Part shown: positions 24,692-34,530 of the stretch, piece after piece
Numbering within the stretch: the stretch's first letter is position 1
Layout of the letters: each line of letters begins with the position of its first letter
Source of the DNA: Flavobacterium sp. AED
GTDB taxonomy: Bacteria > Bacteroidota > Bacteroidia > Flavobacteriales > Flavobacteriaceae
Direction: 5' to 3'
DNA: 64,000 bases
Assembly: GCF_000812945.1 (NCBI RefSeq)
Contig: NZ_JSYM01000001.1
Coordinates: 620,001-684,000, forward strand
The notes under the pieces: model-generated
Seen by the model: the letters and a program-made list of their open reading frames with translations, nothing else
Databases searched by the model: none
What the model was told of the DNA's origin: nothing
Translations under genes and position numbers: made by a program

Positions 24692-26050
24692 TTAGACTTT
24701 AAACATAATAGTAAAAACAGCGCCTTTTCCTAAATCACTGATAACCGCGACTGAACCTTGATGTGCTTTTATAATTTGATTTACATAATAAAGTCCTAAT
24801 CCCAGTCCCTTAGTATCATGCAAATTGCCTTGCTCAACTCTATAAAATTTATCAAATAATAAAGAATGCTTATTTTTAGCAATCCCAATTCCATTGTCTT
24901 TAATACTGATGTTAAATTGGTTTTGGATTAATTCTGTTTTAATGGTGATAGTGGTGCTGCCATATTTCACTGCATTTTCAAGTACATTTTGAATGGCAGT
25001 TGTTAAATGGAATTGGTCTAATGACAAAGTTGTTTTTGAAGTATTGAAGTCTGTTATGAGATTGATTTTAGGGTTTGAAATTTTGAAATCTCCAATAATT
25101 GTGTTCAAAAAAATATCCGAATCAATTGCTTCTTTTCGTAATTCAATTTCGTTTTCACCCAATGAATTTGACATTACTTGGTCAATCAAATTTTGCAAAC
25201 GATTATTTTGACGTGTAATTGTATGAAGAATAGTGTTGAATTGGACTTCATTGTCCCGAATGTCTTTTCGTTCCAATATTTTAGTGGAAATCCCCAAAGT
25301 GGTCAATGGTGTTTTGAGTTCGTGGGTGATGTTATTGATAAAATCAGTTTTAACATCATTTACCTTTTTTTGTTTTATTAATGCTTTGATAGCTATTACG
25401 AAAAGAGTGATTAAGGTTAGAATTGAAAGTAGGGATAAAAATAAAACCATTCTCATTCTTTTTAGAATTATGGTTTCCCAATCCATTACAGAAACATACA
25501 TAGAATCTTCAGTAAGCAATTTATAATCCTGCATTTGTGAAGAGCCACTGGTTGTTCCAACATAATTTCGGACTAAAAAGGCATTATCCAAAGAAGCTAA
25601 ATTTCCATATAATTTATTTTTTATAAGTGGTTTTTCTGAAAAAATAGTGTCTGTTTTTTTTCGACTGTTATAAATGATAAACTTGTTAAGGACAATGGCA
25701 AAATCTATTAAGATATTTGGAATTTCTCTTTCAAATTTAAGCTGTAATTTTCGGGTCAATTCGCCTCTGAATTGATTTTGAAGCAAAGCACTTTTAATTT
25801 TAAATTTGGTTTTTTTATCACGAATATAATGCTCCGCTAACTGTTTATAAAGCAAGTCTTTTTTGTTGACAATCGTCGAATCAATATCGCTATAATCATT
25901 TGAAATAGTAGCAATTTCCTCTTTAATTTCCGAATGAAACTGAGCCACTTTATAATCGTAAGTTGTTTTTACCAAATAACATTGCACAACCGATAACGCT
26001 ATCAAAGCGATGACAGAAAACGCAATTAATAAATTGATTCGTTGTTTCAT
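24692..26050 (-). CDS. sensor histidine kinase
   Basis: This 452-aa inner-membrane kinase has two transmembrane helices, at about 7-27 and 201-221, that bracket a periplasmic sensor region without a named domain. H box is FINNITHELKTPLTTL with H243, N box NVLENAVKYGS near 345, and G boxes DNGIGIAK and GLGLGLYYVNQI. It pairs with the OmpR-type regulator directly downstream and is divergent from the receptor gene at 26188. The signal is unknown. Confidence 0.92.
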   Translation of the reverse strand: MKQRINLLIAFSVIALIALSVVQCYLVKTTYDYKVAQFHSEIKEEIATISNDYSDIDSTIVNKKDLLYKQLAEHYIRDKKTKFKIKSALLQNQFRGELTRKLQLKFEREIPNILIDFAIVLNKFIIYNSRKKTDTIFSEKPLIKNKLYGNLASLDNAFLVRNYVGTTSGSSQMQDYKLLTEDSMYVSVMDWETIILKRMRMVLFLSLLSILTLITLFVIAIKALIKQKKVNDVKTDFINNITHELKTPLTTLGISTKILERKDIRDNEVQFNTILHTITRQNNRLQNLIDQVMSNSLGENEIELRKEAIDSDIFLNTIIGDFKISNPKINLITDFNTSKTTLSLDQFHLTTAIQNVLENAVKYGSTTITIKTELIQNQFNISIKDNGIGIAKNKHSLLFDKFYRVEQGNLHDTKGLGLGLYYVNQIIKAHQGSVAVISDLGKGAVFTIMFKV

Positions 26051-26187
26051 TTGTTAAAAAATACAATTCAAAAATAAGTCTTTTATTATTCAATTTAGTC
26101 ATTAACCTCGCATTAACCTTCGATTAACTTATGTAGTGTGTATTTAGAAGCATTTTTGCAATGTTTTGAACATAATTACAATTTTAC

Positions 26188-28302
26188 ATGAAAAGAACCA
26201 CTGGAATTAAATATAGCATCATTGCAATTTGTCTCTTTATATCAGGATTTGGATATGGACAAAGCGGAACTCCAAAAGACAGTATTTCTACCAAATTAAA
26301 CGAAGTAATTGTAAGTGGCCAAAGTAAATTGTTTACCAACAAAAATGGAAATATTAAAGTTGACATCGCCAATTCTATTTATAATTCAATTCCTAATACA
26401 ATAGATTTATTGGCAAAATTACCCAATATTCAAGTTAGTGCTGATAAGGAAAACATTACGATTATAGGAAAAGGAAATCCTTTGATTTACATCGATAATC
26501 AAAAAGTAGGAATGAATGATTTGAATACCTTATCAGTTGATGCAATTAAAACTATTGAAATTATTAATAATCCATCTTCTAAATATGAAGCATCGGGAAG
26601 AGCAGTTATTTTAATTACCAGAAAGTTTAGTAAAAAAGAGGGTTTCCAAACTACTTTATCTGAAGTGGCATCTTTTAAAAAACATTTCAATAATTATTTA
26701 GGAATTAATTCGAGTTTAAAGAAAAACAAATTCGAGTTTAAAGCTAATTTTAACTACAATCAAATTAAAGTTTGGGAAAGTAACGGCAATGATTTTGAGA
26801 TTCCATCGAATGCTATTATTTCAAATTATTTGGTTACAGCAGTTACGAAACGACCACAATTTATTTTTGGAGGTGGTGTTTTCTATAAAATTAATGAAGA
26901 TGATTATTTGTCTTTAAATTTTAACAGAAGAACTCAAAAAGACATTTTTAATATTATAACTGATACCTATAATGAGCAGCAAAGTACAATTAATACAGTC
27001 AATACTTTTAATGCTAATGACGAATATAGAAACTTTTCTAATGGATTTTTAAACTACAATCATAAAATAAAAAGTATCGATGGGGTTTTATTTTCGGGTT
27101 TTCAATATTCTAAGTTCAATCAGGAAGTTGCCAGCATAATTTCTAATAATTATAATAATACCGGTTTTCAACTATCACAAAATAGAAATCAAAAAATAAG
27201 TATTGGAGTTTTTTCGGGAAGATCTGATTTCGAAAAAGAGTTTAAAAATAAAATGAAGTTGGAACTTGGAACACTTTACCTTCAGGCAAATTCTAACACT
27301 AACTTTTTAGTAGAAAATGTAAATCCAAGCAGTACAATAAATTCAGATTATAAATATATAGAAAAGAACATTGCTATTTATTCCCAACTTTCCGGAAGCA
27401 TCAAAAAAGTAAATTATTCCTTTGGTTTGAGAGCGGAAAATACCATTGCAAAAGGGAAATATCAATCAGAAAAGGCTTTATTAATCGATAAAAATTACAT
27501 CAATCTATTTCCAAAAGCTACAGTCGAAATTCCGATAGACAGTACAAATACAATTAATTTCAATTATGCTAAAAGTATTTTAAGACCTAACTTTTCGACT
27601 ACAAGTCAAGTTTCAGCATATATAAATCCCTATTTTGTTTGGTCTAATAATATCAATCTGGATCCAACAATTACGGATGAAGTTGCTTTAAGTTATCAGT
27701 ATAAAGACAAATCGGTAAAAGTGAGCTATAACAAAATTAACAATCCGGTTTATTACGGTTCTTCTTATGATACTTCTCAAAACATATTGACTTTCAAAAC
27801 CACAAATTTTCAGAAAGAAACCAGTTTTAATTTAGAATTTACGCTTCCATTTAAACATAAATTTTGGACAACAACCAATACTTTAAATTTTTCCTTGAGT
27901 AAAATTGAAGATAAGCAAGCCATTTTAAATGATGTCAAACCATATTTATATTACTATTCTAATCATTCGTTCCAATTGCCAAAAGGAATAAAAGTAGCAT
28001 TAACAGGTTGGGGTTTGACAAGACAACAGCAAGGAGTTTTTGAAAGAAGTGCTTTGTTTACAATGAATTTTGCAGTTTCTAAAACGCTCTTTAAACACTT
28101 TGATTGTGCAATAAATTATAATGATATTTTCAGGCAAATGAAATTTTATGAAAATTTTACTATTAACAATATATCCGCAAAAGGAATTTATTATACCGAT
28201 TCAAATTTAGTTTCCTTTTCAGTAAAATATTCCTTTGGAAAAATAAAAAACACTGAATTTAAGGAGAAAAATATTGATGAAAACTCGAGTAGAATTCGAT
28301 AG
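26188..28302 (+). CDS. outer-membrane beta-barrel receptor (TonB-dependent receptor-like)
   Basis: This 704-aa exported protein has a signal peptide (about 1-24, ending GYG), a plug-like domain (LNEVIVSGQ, PNTIDLLAKLPNIQVSAD, IYIDNQKVGM, IKTIEIINNPSSKYEASG), and a long C-terminal barrel of the outer-membrane beta-barrel family seen in Bacteroidota. It lacks the usual N-terminal carboxypeptidase-like repeat. Divergence from the two-component genes suggests regulation by them. Ligand is unknown. Confidence 0.85.
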   Translation: MKRTTGIKYSIIAICLFISGFGYGQSGTPKDSISTKLNEVIVSGQSKLFTNKNGNIKVDIANSIYNSIPNTIDLLAKLPNIQVSADKENITIIGKGNPLIYIDNQKVGMNDLNTLSVDAIKTIEIINNPSSKYEASGRAVILITRKFSKKEGFQTTLSEVASFKKHFNNYLGINSSLKKNKFEFKANFNYNQIKVWESNGNDFEIPSNAIISNYLVTAVTKRPQFIFGGGVFYKINEDDYLSLNFNRRTQKDIFNIITDTYNEQQSTINTVNTFNANDEYRNFSNGFLNYNHKIKSIDGVLFSGFQYSKFNQEVASIISNNYNNTGFQLSQNRNQKISIGVFSGRSDFEKEFKNKMKLELGTLYLQANSNTNFLVENVNPSSTINSDYKYIEKNIAIYSQLSGSIKKVNYSFGLRAENTIAKGKYQSEKALLIDKNYINLFPKATVEIPIDSTNTINFNYAKSILRPNFSTTSQVSAYINPYFVWSNNINLDPTITDEVALSYQYKDKSVKVSYNKINNPVYYGSSYDTSQNILTFKTTNFQKETSFNLEFTLPFKHKFWTTTNTLNFSLSKIEDKQAILNDVKPYLYYYSNHSFQLPKGIKVALTGWGLTRQQQGVFERSALFTMNFAVSKTLFKHFDCAINYNDIFRQMKFYENFTINNISAKGIYYTDSNLVSFSVKYSFGKIKNTEFKEKNIDENSSRIR

Positions 28303-28327
28303 ATTAAATTTTTTGGACTTAATAAAA

Positions 28328-28363
28328 ACAGAAAAGCTCTTGTTATTACAAGAGCTTTTCTGT
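28328..28363. terminator. strong bidirectional terminator hairpin
   Basis: Perfect 16-bp arms (ACAGAAAAGCTCTTGT and its complement) flank a TATT loop between the convergent receptor and rsmD genes. Confidence 0.85.
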
Positions 28364-28380
28364 TTAATATATTATCGAAA

Positions 28381-28977
28381 TTATTCTTCTTCACCATCGT
28401 TTTGGTCTGATTCACTTTCAGAATCTTCTTTATCACCAGAACCAATTTCGAAGAAACTAAAAATAGAACCTCCGTAACTTTTTTGGAACGAAAAGTGAAT
28501 CATGTGATCTAGTTTGGTATATTTTGAATGTTCGATTACCATCATTCCTTCTTCATTAAGCAATTCTTTTTCGAAAACTAATAAGATAATTTTCTCGAAA
28601 GTCTTTTGATCTAATGCATAAGGTGGGTCAGCAAAAATAATATCATAAGACGTTTTGCATCTTTCTAAATAGGTAAAAACATCACTTTTGGTAGCTGCAA
28701 TATTAAAATCATATTCGGCTGCGACTTGCTTAATGAATTTTACACAACCAAAATCACCATCAACAGAGGTAATCGGCGTGCTTCCTCTGGAGGCAAATTC
28801 GTAACTGATATTTCCGGTTCCGGAGAATAAATCTAATATTTTTAGTCCTTCAAAACTGAAATGGTTGTTCAAAACATTGAATAATGCTTCTTTAGACATA
28901 TCGGTAGTGGGACGAACGGGTAAGCCTTTTGGTGGAAAAATGCGTCTTCCTTTGTATTTTCCTGAAATGATTCTCAT
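28381..28977 (-). CDS. rsmD: 16S rRNA (guanine966-N2)-methyltransferase RsmD
   Basis: This 198-aa SAM-dependent methyltransferase acts on 16S rRNA during 30S assembly. The N-terminus is MRIISGKYKGRRIFPPKG, followed by RPTTDMSKEALFNVL, the SAM site LDLFSGTGNISYEFASRG, and the catalytic DPPY motif (IIFADPPYAL, about 115-124). An extra acidic C-terminal tail (SDQNDGEEE) is a lineage feature. It overlaps the DUF3822 gene by 4 bases (ATGA). Confidence 0.93.
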   Translation of the reverse strand: MRIISGKYKGRRIFPPKGLPVRPTTDMSKEALFNVLNNHFSFEGLKILDLFSGTGNISYEFASRGSTPITSVDGDFGCVKFIKQVAAEYDFNIAATKSDVFTYLERCKTSYDIIFADPPYALDQKTFEKIILLVFEKELLNEEGMMVIEHSKYTKLDHMIHFSFQKSYGGSIFSFFEIGSGDKEDSESESDQNDGEEE

Positions 28978-29795
28978 GAGTTGAAAAGTATAAAATGATT
29001 TCTGTTTTCGGCCTCAGAAAAATAATTGTTCCATCGCAAATCTTCCACATCTATGAGGGAAACGTTACGAATGTATTTGTAAGCGATTTTAAAATAATCA
29101 CTTTCGGCATCAATATTTCCGATTAATTCCAATGGGAAGTTTTCGGGATTTAAATTCAATTGTTCGGCAGTAAATAAGATGTAATACAAGAAATCTTCTG
29201 GCGTGTTGTAATCAAAAGAATTGAAAAGCAATAATTTTTGGTTCTGAACCACAATGATTTCAAAATGACCAGAATTGATGTGAATGAACATCTTTTTCTC
29301 ATCCTTATTTTTGGAGGCAACCAAAAGTTTCGAAACCAAAATACTATTGGCATGCTTGTAATCAAAAGAACCAAATTGGTCAATAAAAAAATTATTGATA
29401 TTCACATACGGAATATAAACCGCATTCATTTGATAGTTTGGAATTTCATCAAAAGCAAAAAAATCAGTTTCAAAAACCTTGGTATTGTATTGCAAATAAC
29501 TTCCTAAAAAGTTCTCATCAAAAAGAGCTGTGGGAACAAAAGTAGAAAGATTATTATTGTGAATAACTAAAATTTCATCATACGAATCCTTTAATTCCGG
29601 ATAATCCCGAAATGCATCACCAAACAATTCTTCAATTTTTGTGGCTTTATGAAACGTATCAAAATGCACTTCGTTAAATGAAGTTACGGTATTGTTTAGC
29701 GTGTCAAAACAACAAAAAGAAAGCCCAGTCAAGGAAACTTGAATGGACAGTTTTTTATATTTTTTTTCGGTGATGTTCGTATTTTGTATTGACAT
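28974..29795 (-). CDS. DUF3822 family protein
   Basis: This 273-aa protein has the Bacteroidota DUF3822 layout, an ASKHA-like two-lobed fold: N-terminal LSIQVSLTGLSFCCFD, middle DEILVIHNNNLSTFVPTALFDE, then MFIHINSGHFEIIVVQNQKLLLFNSF in two adjoining stretches. Its function is not known. Coupling to rsmD is conserved in the phylum as I recall it. It has no signal peptide. Confidence 0.85.
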   Translation of the reverse strand: MSIQNTNITEKKYKKLSIQVSLTGLSFCCFDTLNNTVTSFNEVHFDTFHKATKIEELFGDAFRDYPELKDSYDEILVIHNNNLSTFVPTALFDENFLGSYLQYNTKVFETDFFAFDEIPNYQMNAVYIPYVNINNFFIDQFGSFDYKHANSILVSKLLVASKNKDEKKMFIHINSGHFEIIVVQNQKLLLFNSFDYNTPEDFLYYILFTAEQLNLNPENFPLELIGNIDAESDYFKIAYKYIRNVSLIDVEDLRWNNYFSEAENRNHFILFNS

Positions 29796-29948
29796 AATTT
29801 GATTTTCAATCCATTTCTACCTTATATATAGTACAAGAATTAAATGCGGTCACAAACTTACAATTTTTTTTGATTCTAATGCCAATTTATGCGATTGCCT
29901 CGATTTTCATACTTATATTTGATGTTCATTTATAGCAATCAACTTCAC

Positions 29949-31370
29949 ATGAATTCCTCCTTGTTTTACAGTCTTTTACAAAGAAAATTTCCTTTTCAGC
30001 CCACTTATAAACAAGATATTTTTTTTCAAAAAATCGCTATTTTTTTAACCGAAGCCGATAATAAGACCATTTTCGTCTTAAAAGGATATGCAGGAACTGG
30101 AAAAACAACCGTTATTTCTACGATTGTAAATAGTTTATTGGACATCAATAAAAAATATGTCTTGTTGGCGCCAACTGGTCGTGCAGCAAAAGTGATTGCT
30201 AATTATTCGAACAAACCTGCTTTTACGATTCATAAAAAAATCTACTTTCCCAAGAAATCTTCCGGTGGTGGCGTTTCGTTTACGTTGCAACAAAACAAAC
30301 ACAAGAATACGATTTTCATAGTCGATGAAGCTTCGATGATTTCGGATACCAATTCCGATTCTAAGTTATATGAAAACGGTTCTTTATTGGATGATTTGAT
30401 TTCGTATGTATATTCGGGAACTAATTGCAAAATGATATTATTGGGTGATACCGCTCAGTTGCCTCCGGTGAATTTGGATATTAGTCCCGCTTTGGACATT
30501 CGTACTTTGGGAATGAATTATGATAAGGAAATAGAACATATCGAATTGGACGAAGTCATGCGTCAGGAAGAAAGTTCCGGGATTTTGCATAACGCAACCG
30601 AACTTCGGGAGTTATTGAAAGATTCCTTTATCGATGAATTCAAATTTGATATCAAAAAATTTAAAGATATTGTTCGGTTGACCGATGGGTATGATATTCA
30701 GGATGCCATCAATTCCGCCTACAGTAATTACAGTATTGAAGATACCGCTTTTATTGTTCGTTCCAATAAAAGAGCGAATCAATATAATGAGCAAATCAGA
30801 ACTAAAATCCTCGATAAAGAAAGCGAACTCTCAACCGGAGATTTCTTGATGGTGGTAAAGAACAATTATTTTTGGTTGAAAGATTCTGATGAGGCGGGTT
30901 TTATTGCCAATGGTGATATTATCGAAATATTGGAAATTTTCAATATCAAAGAATTATATGGTTTTAAGTTTGCCAAAGTAAAAATACGAATGATTGATTA
31001 TCCCAATCAGATTCCGTTTGAAACGGTATTGTTAATGGACACCATAAAAAGCGAATCGCCATCTTTAACCTATGAAGAATCCAACCGATTGTATCAGGAA
31101 GTCTTGAAAGATTACGAAGGCGAAACCAAATTCCAAAAATTCCAAAAAGTAAAAGCCAACGAATATTTCAACGGTTTACAAGTGAAATTCTCGTATGCAA
31201 TTACGTGTCATAAATCACAAGGTGGACAATGGAATACTGTTTTTATAGAACAACCGTATTTACCGGATGGAATTAATAGAGATTACATTCGCTGGTTGTA
31301 CACTGCAATGACCCGAGCAAAAAATAAATTATATTTGATAGGCTTTAAGGATGAAAATTTTGTAGAGTAA
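29949..31370 (+). CDS. ATP-dependent RecD/UvrD-like DNA helicase
   Basis: This superfamily 1 helicase is 473 aa from the ATG at 29949 (MNSSLFYSLLQRKFPF). The longer frame from 29889 adds a doubtful 20 residues. It has Walker A GYAGTGKTTVIS, Walker B IFIVDEASMIS, motif III LLGDTAQLPPV, then late motifs AITCHKSQGGQWNTVFIE and YTAMTRAKNKLYLIG. It probably acts in DNA repair or recombination. It is a stand-alone gene, divergent from the DUF3822 gene. Confidence 0.88.
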   Translation: MNSSLFYSLLQRKFPFQPTYKQDIFFQKIAIFLTEADNKTIFVLKGYAGTGKTTVISTIVNSLLDINKKYVLLAPTGRAAKVIANYSNKPAFTIHKKIYFPKKSSGGGVSFTLQQNKHKNTIFIVDEASMISDTNSDSKLYENGSLLDDLISYVYSGTNCKMILLGDTAQLPPVNLDISPALDIRTLGMNYDKEIEHIELDEVMRQEESSGILHNATELRELLKDSFIDEFKFDIKKFKDIVRLTDGYDIQDAINSAYSNYSIEDTAFIVRSNKRANQYNEQIRTKILDKESELSTGDFLMVVKNNYFWLKDSDEAGFIANGDIIEILEIFNIKELYGFKFAKVKIRMIDYPNQIPFETVLLMDTIKSESPSLTYEESNRLYQEVLKDYEGETKFQKFQKVKANEYFNGLQVKFSYAITCHKSQGGQWNTVFIEQPYLPDGINRDYIRWLYTAMTRAKNKLYLIGFKDENFVE

Positions 31371-31390
31371 TTTTTTTAAAAAATATTGAA

Positions 31391-32221
31391 ATGAATACAT
31401 TAAACGACTTACATAAAATTTCAGGTTCTTTTTCGAATACCGAAAAAATGCCGGTGCTGTTTTTAGGACATGGAAGTCCGATGAACGCGATTGAGGAAAA
31501 TCAGTTTGTGACTGGTTTTCGAAACTTGGCTAAAACTTTACCGCAACCGAATGCCATTTTGTGTATTTCGGCGCATTGGTTTACCAAAGGAACCAAAGTT
31601 ACCGCAATGGAAATGCCAAGAACGATTCACGACTTTGGAGGTTTTCCGCAAGCGTTATTTGATGTGCAATATCCAGCGAAAGGAAGTCCTGAATTAGCGA
31701 TAGACACCAAACAATTATTGTCGCCGGTAGAAGTAGAGCTAGACGAACATTGGGGTTTGGATCACGGTGCTTGGAGTGTCATTAAACATTTATATCCCGA
31801 AGCGAATGTTCCCGTAATTCAGTTGAGTATTGATTATACAAAATCCGGGCAATACCATTTTGAGTTGGCTCAGAAATTAAGTGCGTTGCGTACCAAAGGA
31901 ATCCTGATTGTAGGCAGCGGAAATATTGTGCATAATTTAAGATTGGTCGATTATCATAATTTCGATAAAGACAATTACGGGTACGATTGGGCAATTGAAG
32001 CAAAGGAAACAATAAACAATTATTTAATGGATGGAAATTTTCAACCATTGATTGATTTTGAAAAACAAAACAAAGCATTTCAATTAGCGATTCCTACGCC
32101 AGAACATTATTTACCTTTAATATACACGCTGGGATTAAAAGGAAAATCCGAAGAGCTGAGTTTGTTTAATGATAAGTTATTGGCGGGTTCTTTGAGTATG
32201 ACTTCGATGAAGATTATGTAG
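31391..32221 (+). CDS. DODA-type extradiol dioxygenase (YgiD-like)
   Basis: This 276-aa LigB-superfamily metal enzyme has conserved histidines in FLGHGSPMNAI (H27 region), ISAHWFTKG, and DEHWGLDHGAWSVIKHL, plus C-terminal TPEHYLPLIY. Family members cleave catechols such as L-DOPA; the physiological substrate in bacteria is unsettled. It starts 20 bases after the helicase and may be co-transcribed. It is unrelated in fold to the VOC dioxygenase at 41707. Confidence 0.88.
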   Translation: MNTLNDLHKISGSFSNTEKMPVLFLGHGSPMNAIEENQFVTGFRNLAKTLPQPNAILCISAHWFTKGTKVTAMEMPRTIHDFGGFPQALFDVQYPAKGSPELAIDTKQLLSPVEVELDEHWGLDHGAWSVIKHLYPEANVPVIQLSIDYTKSGQYHFELAQKLSALRTKGILIVGSGNIVHNLRLVDYHNFDKDNYGYDWAIEAKETINNYLMDGNFQPLIDFEKQNKAFQLAIPTPEHYLPLIYTLGLKGKSEELSLFNDKLLAGSLSMTSMKIM

Positions 32222-32302
32222 GATATTTTTGTGAGAATAAATCTCACTTATTAATTTGTTGATATTATAATAATGAATTAGTGGTTAGTTAAAAAAATAA
32301 CA

Positions 32303-32803
32303 ATGAAGAAAATAATTTGTTTACTACTTCTAATTTCTTTTAAAATATCATACTGTCAAAATATAAAACCGAATGATATAGAAATTAAAATTTTGAAAAT
32401 CGATAAATTACAACAACAAAGTAAATTAGAGATTTTAGGAATTGATGATATGAAAACTTGCGGTGGAAATTTAATAGGGTATTTTTATAATAACAAATTA
32501 GTGCTTTTAATTTCTCAAAATGGTGGAGAGACTGGAACAATAACAAATAAATATTATCTTGAGAACAATAAAATAATAAAAATTGAGAATTTGGAATATT
32601 ATGCATTTATGAATAATAATTCAAATGCTCACACATCAAAGACAAAAAAAATTATAGAAAAAAAAGAGTTTTACTTTACTCCTAAAATATTTATTAAAAA
32701 GAGTTTTAAGAAAGAAAAAATAATTACTTATTCTGATGAACAAATAATTACTTGTGGAAAAAATATGATTAAATTATTGAATGAAAGAAAAACAATAAAC
32801 TAA
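32303..32803 (+). CDS. exported protein of unknown function
   Basis: This 166-aa protein has a signal peptide (MKKIICLLLLISFKISYCQ). The mature part is Lys/Asn/Ile-rich and beta-prone, with two cysteines (MKTCGG, IITCGKN) that could form a disulfide. No family is recognised. Its very high AT content exceeds that of its neighbours, which can mark a young or orphan gene. Confidence 0.6.
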   Translation: MKKIICLLLLISFKISYCQNIKPNDIEIKILKIDKLQQQSKLEILGIDDMKTCGGNLIGYFYNNKLVLLISQNGGETGTITNKYYLENNKIIKIENLEYYAFMNNNSNAHTSKTKKIIEKKEFYFTPKIFIKKSFKKEKIITYSDEQIITCGKNMIKLLNERKTIN

Positions 32804-32851
32804 ATATTACTATTATCATTAACAATAAAACCAACCTTCAAAACAATTATT

Positions 32852-33532
32852 GTGAAAATACAAGACGATAAAAAATTAGATAATCCAGTTTGGTTTTCGG
32901 TATCAGAAACGCATCAAAGTTTTGCTGTAGATTATGGCAGTGTAAAATTCTATCATCCGGATTATTGTCCGTTTGGTGGTTTTGAAAAAGCAAATGCGAT
33001 TGTAAAGTCTATCGATGAATATTCTGAGATGGTTGATAGTTTTTTTATTGTTGGAGAAAAGCCTGAACTTTCAAATCTATTAAAGTTAAATAAAGAATTG
33101 GTTTGCTTTCAAATGATTGTTTACAATCCAATCGATATTGTAATTAATGATACAATCGTAAAACTCACAGAGGAACATATTGATGCTTTATATGAGTTGG
33201 TGAATTTGGTCCAACCGGGATATTTTAAAAGGAAAACCGCTTTATTAGGTAATTATTACGGAATTTTCAAAAATGAGGAACTTGTTGCCGTGACAGGTGA
33301 GCGCATGCAAATGAATGATTTTATTGAAGTCAGCGCTGTAGTTACACATCCCAATCATACCGGAAAAGGATACGCTAAACAATTAGTTGCTCATGTTGTA
33401 AATGAAGTTTTCAACCAAAATAAAACTCCTTTTTTACATGTGATTGAAGATAATCGTGGAGCAATACAATTGTATGAGAAATTGGGTTTTACAATTAGAC
33501 GAAAAATTAGTTTTTGGAATATCACAAAGTAA
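32852..33532 (+). CDS. GNAT-family N-acetyltransferase
   Basis: This 226-aa protein starts with GTG. The C-terminal half is a GNAT fold of the FR47-like type, with VAVTGERMQMNDFIEVSAVV and the acetyl-CoA loop THPNHTGKGYAKQLV (about 165-180), then NRGAIQLYEKLGF. The N-terminal half is variable. The substrate cannot be told from sequence. It stands alone between an exported protein and kdsB. Confidence 0.88.
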   Translation: MKIQDDKKLDNPVWFSVSETHQSFAVDYGSVKFYHPDYCPFGGFEKANAIVKSIDEYSEMVDSFFIVGEKPELSNLLKLNKELVCFQMIVYNPIDIVINDTIVKLTEEHIDALYELVNLVQPGYFKRKTALLGNYYGIFKNEELVAVTGERMQMNDFIEVSAVVTHPNHTGKGYAKQLVAHVVNEVFNQNKTPFLHVIEDNRGAIQLYEKLGFTIRRKISFWNITK

Positions 33533-33610
33533 ACTTAGGTTGATAATTAAGAACAATTTTGTAAATCCTAAAAACATACTAACTTAGCGCTTTAGCAATT
33601 CCATATAAAA

Positions 33611-34336
33611 ATGAAAATAATAGCAGTCATTCCCGCCCGTTACGCTTCGACCCGATTTCCCGCTAAACTAATGCAGGATTTAGGTGGCAAAACGGTCATT
33701 TTAAGAACCTATGAAGCAGCCATAAACATGCAATTGTTTGATGATGTTTTTGTGGTAACCGATTCCGATTTAATTTATGATGAAATCGTTTCTCATGGTG
33801 GAAAAGCCATTCGAAGCATCAAAGAACATGAATCGGGGAGTGATCGAATTGCGGAAGCAGTCGAAAATCTGGATGTTGATATTGTAATCAATGTACAAGG
33901 TGACGAACCATTTATTGATGCAGAACCTTTGGCAAAAGTGATTGAAGTTTTTAAAAATGATTTGGATAAAAAAGTGGATTTAGCTTCGTTGATGCGTGAA
34001 ATTACAAATGAAGACGATATTAATAATCCCAATAATGTAAAAGTCGTGGTGGATCAAAACGGATTCGCTTTGTACTTTTCACGTTCGGTAATTCCATATC
34101 CAAGAGAGAAAAATGTGGGCGTTCGTTATATGCAACACATCGGGATTTATGCCTTTAGAAAACAAGCCTTATTGGATTTTTACAGTTTACCGATGAAATC
34201 ATTGGAAGCATCCGAAAAACTGGAGCAATTACGCTATTTAGAATTTGGAAAACGAATCAAAATGGTCGAAACCACTCATGTTGGAATCGGAATTGATACT
34301 CCGGAAGATTTAGAAAAAGCAAGAAAAATGCTTTAA
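33611..34336 (+). CDS. kdsB: 3-deoxy-manno-octulosonate cytidylyltransferase
   Basis: This 241-aa enzyme activates Kdo as CMP-Kdo for lipid A inner-core synthesis. The N-terminus is the nucleotide-binding [19 protein letters not shown]. The conserved [20 protein letters not shown] (about 96-104), and C-terminal [14 protein letters not shown] are all present. Length is standard. It is cytoplasmic and consistent with a Gram-negative host. Confidence 0.95.
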   Translation: MKIIAVIPARYASTRFPAKLMQDLGGKTVILRTYEAAINMQLFDDVFVVTDSDLIYDEIVSHGGKAIRSIKEHESGSDRIAEAVENLDVDIVINVQGDEPFIDAEPLAKVIEVFKNDLDKKVDLASLMREITNEDDINNPNNVKVVVDQNGFALYFSRSVIPYPREKNVGVRYMQHIGIYAFRKQALLDFYSLPMKSLEASEKLEQLRYLEFGKRIKMVETTHVGIGIDTPEDLEKARKML

Positions 34337-34346
34337 GAATAACCAT

Positions 34347-34393
34347 GAATTCACGAATTTTTTTAAACTTTATTTGGAAAATTACGTGAATTC
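34347..34393. repeat. inverted repeat downstream of kdsB
   Basis: GAATTCACG and CGTGAATTC, with partly matching inner flanks, could form a long imperfect hairpin and end kdsB transcription. It sits in a 194-bp gap without a gene. Confidence 0.35.
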
Positions 34394-34530
34394 GAGGTAT
34401 AATAGTTTGTTAGCATTTACTAAATCATTCCTTTTATTGTTATAAATAAATCCTCATTTAAAGGTATTGTTATAAAATTTTAAATAGTCAATAAAATGTA
34501 GTAGTTTTAGCCTAACTAATTTATTGACTT

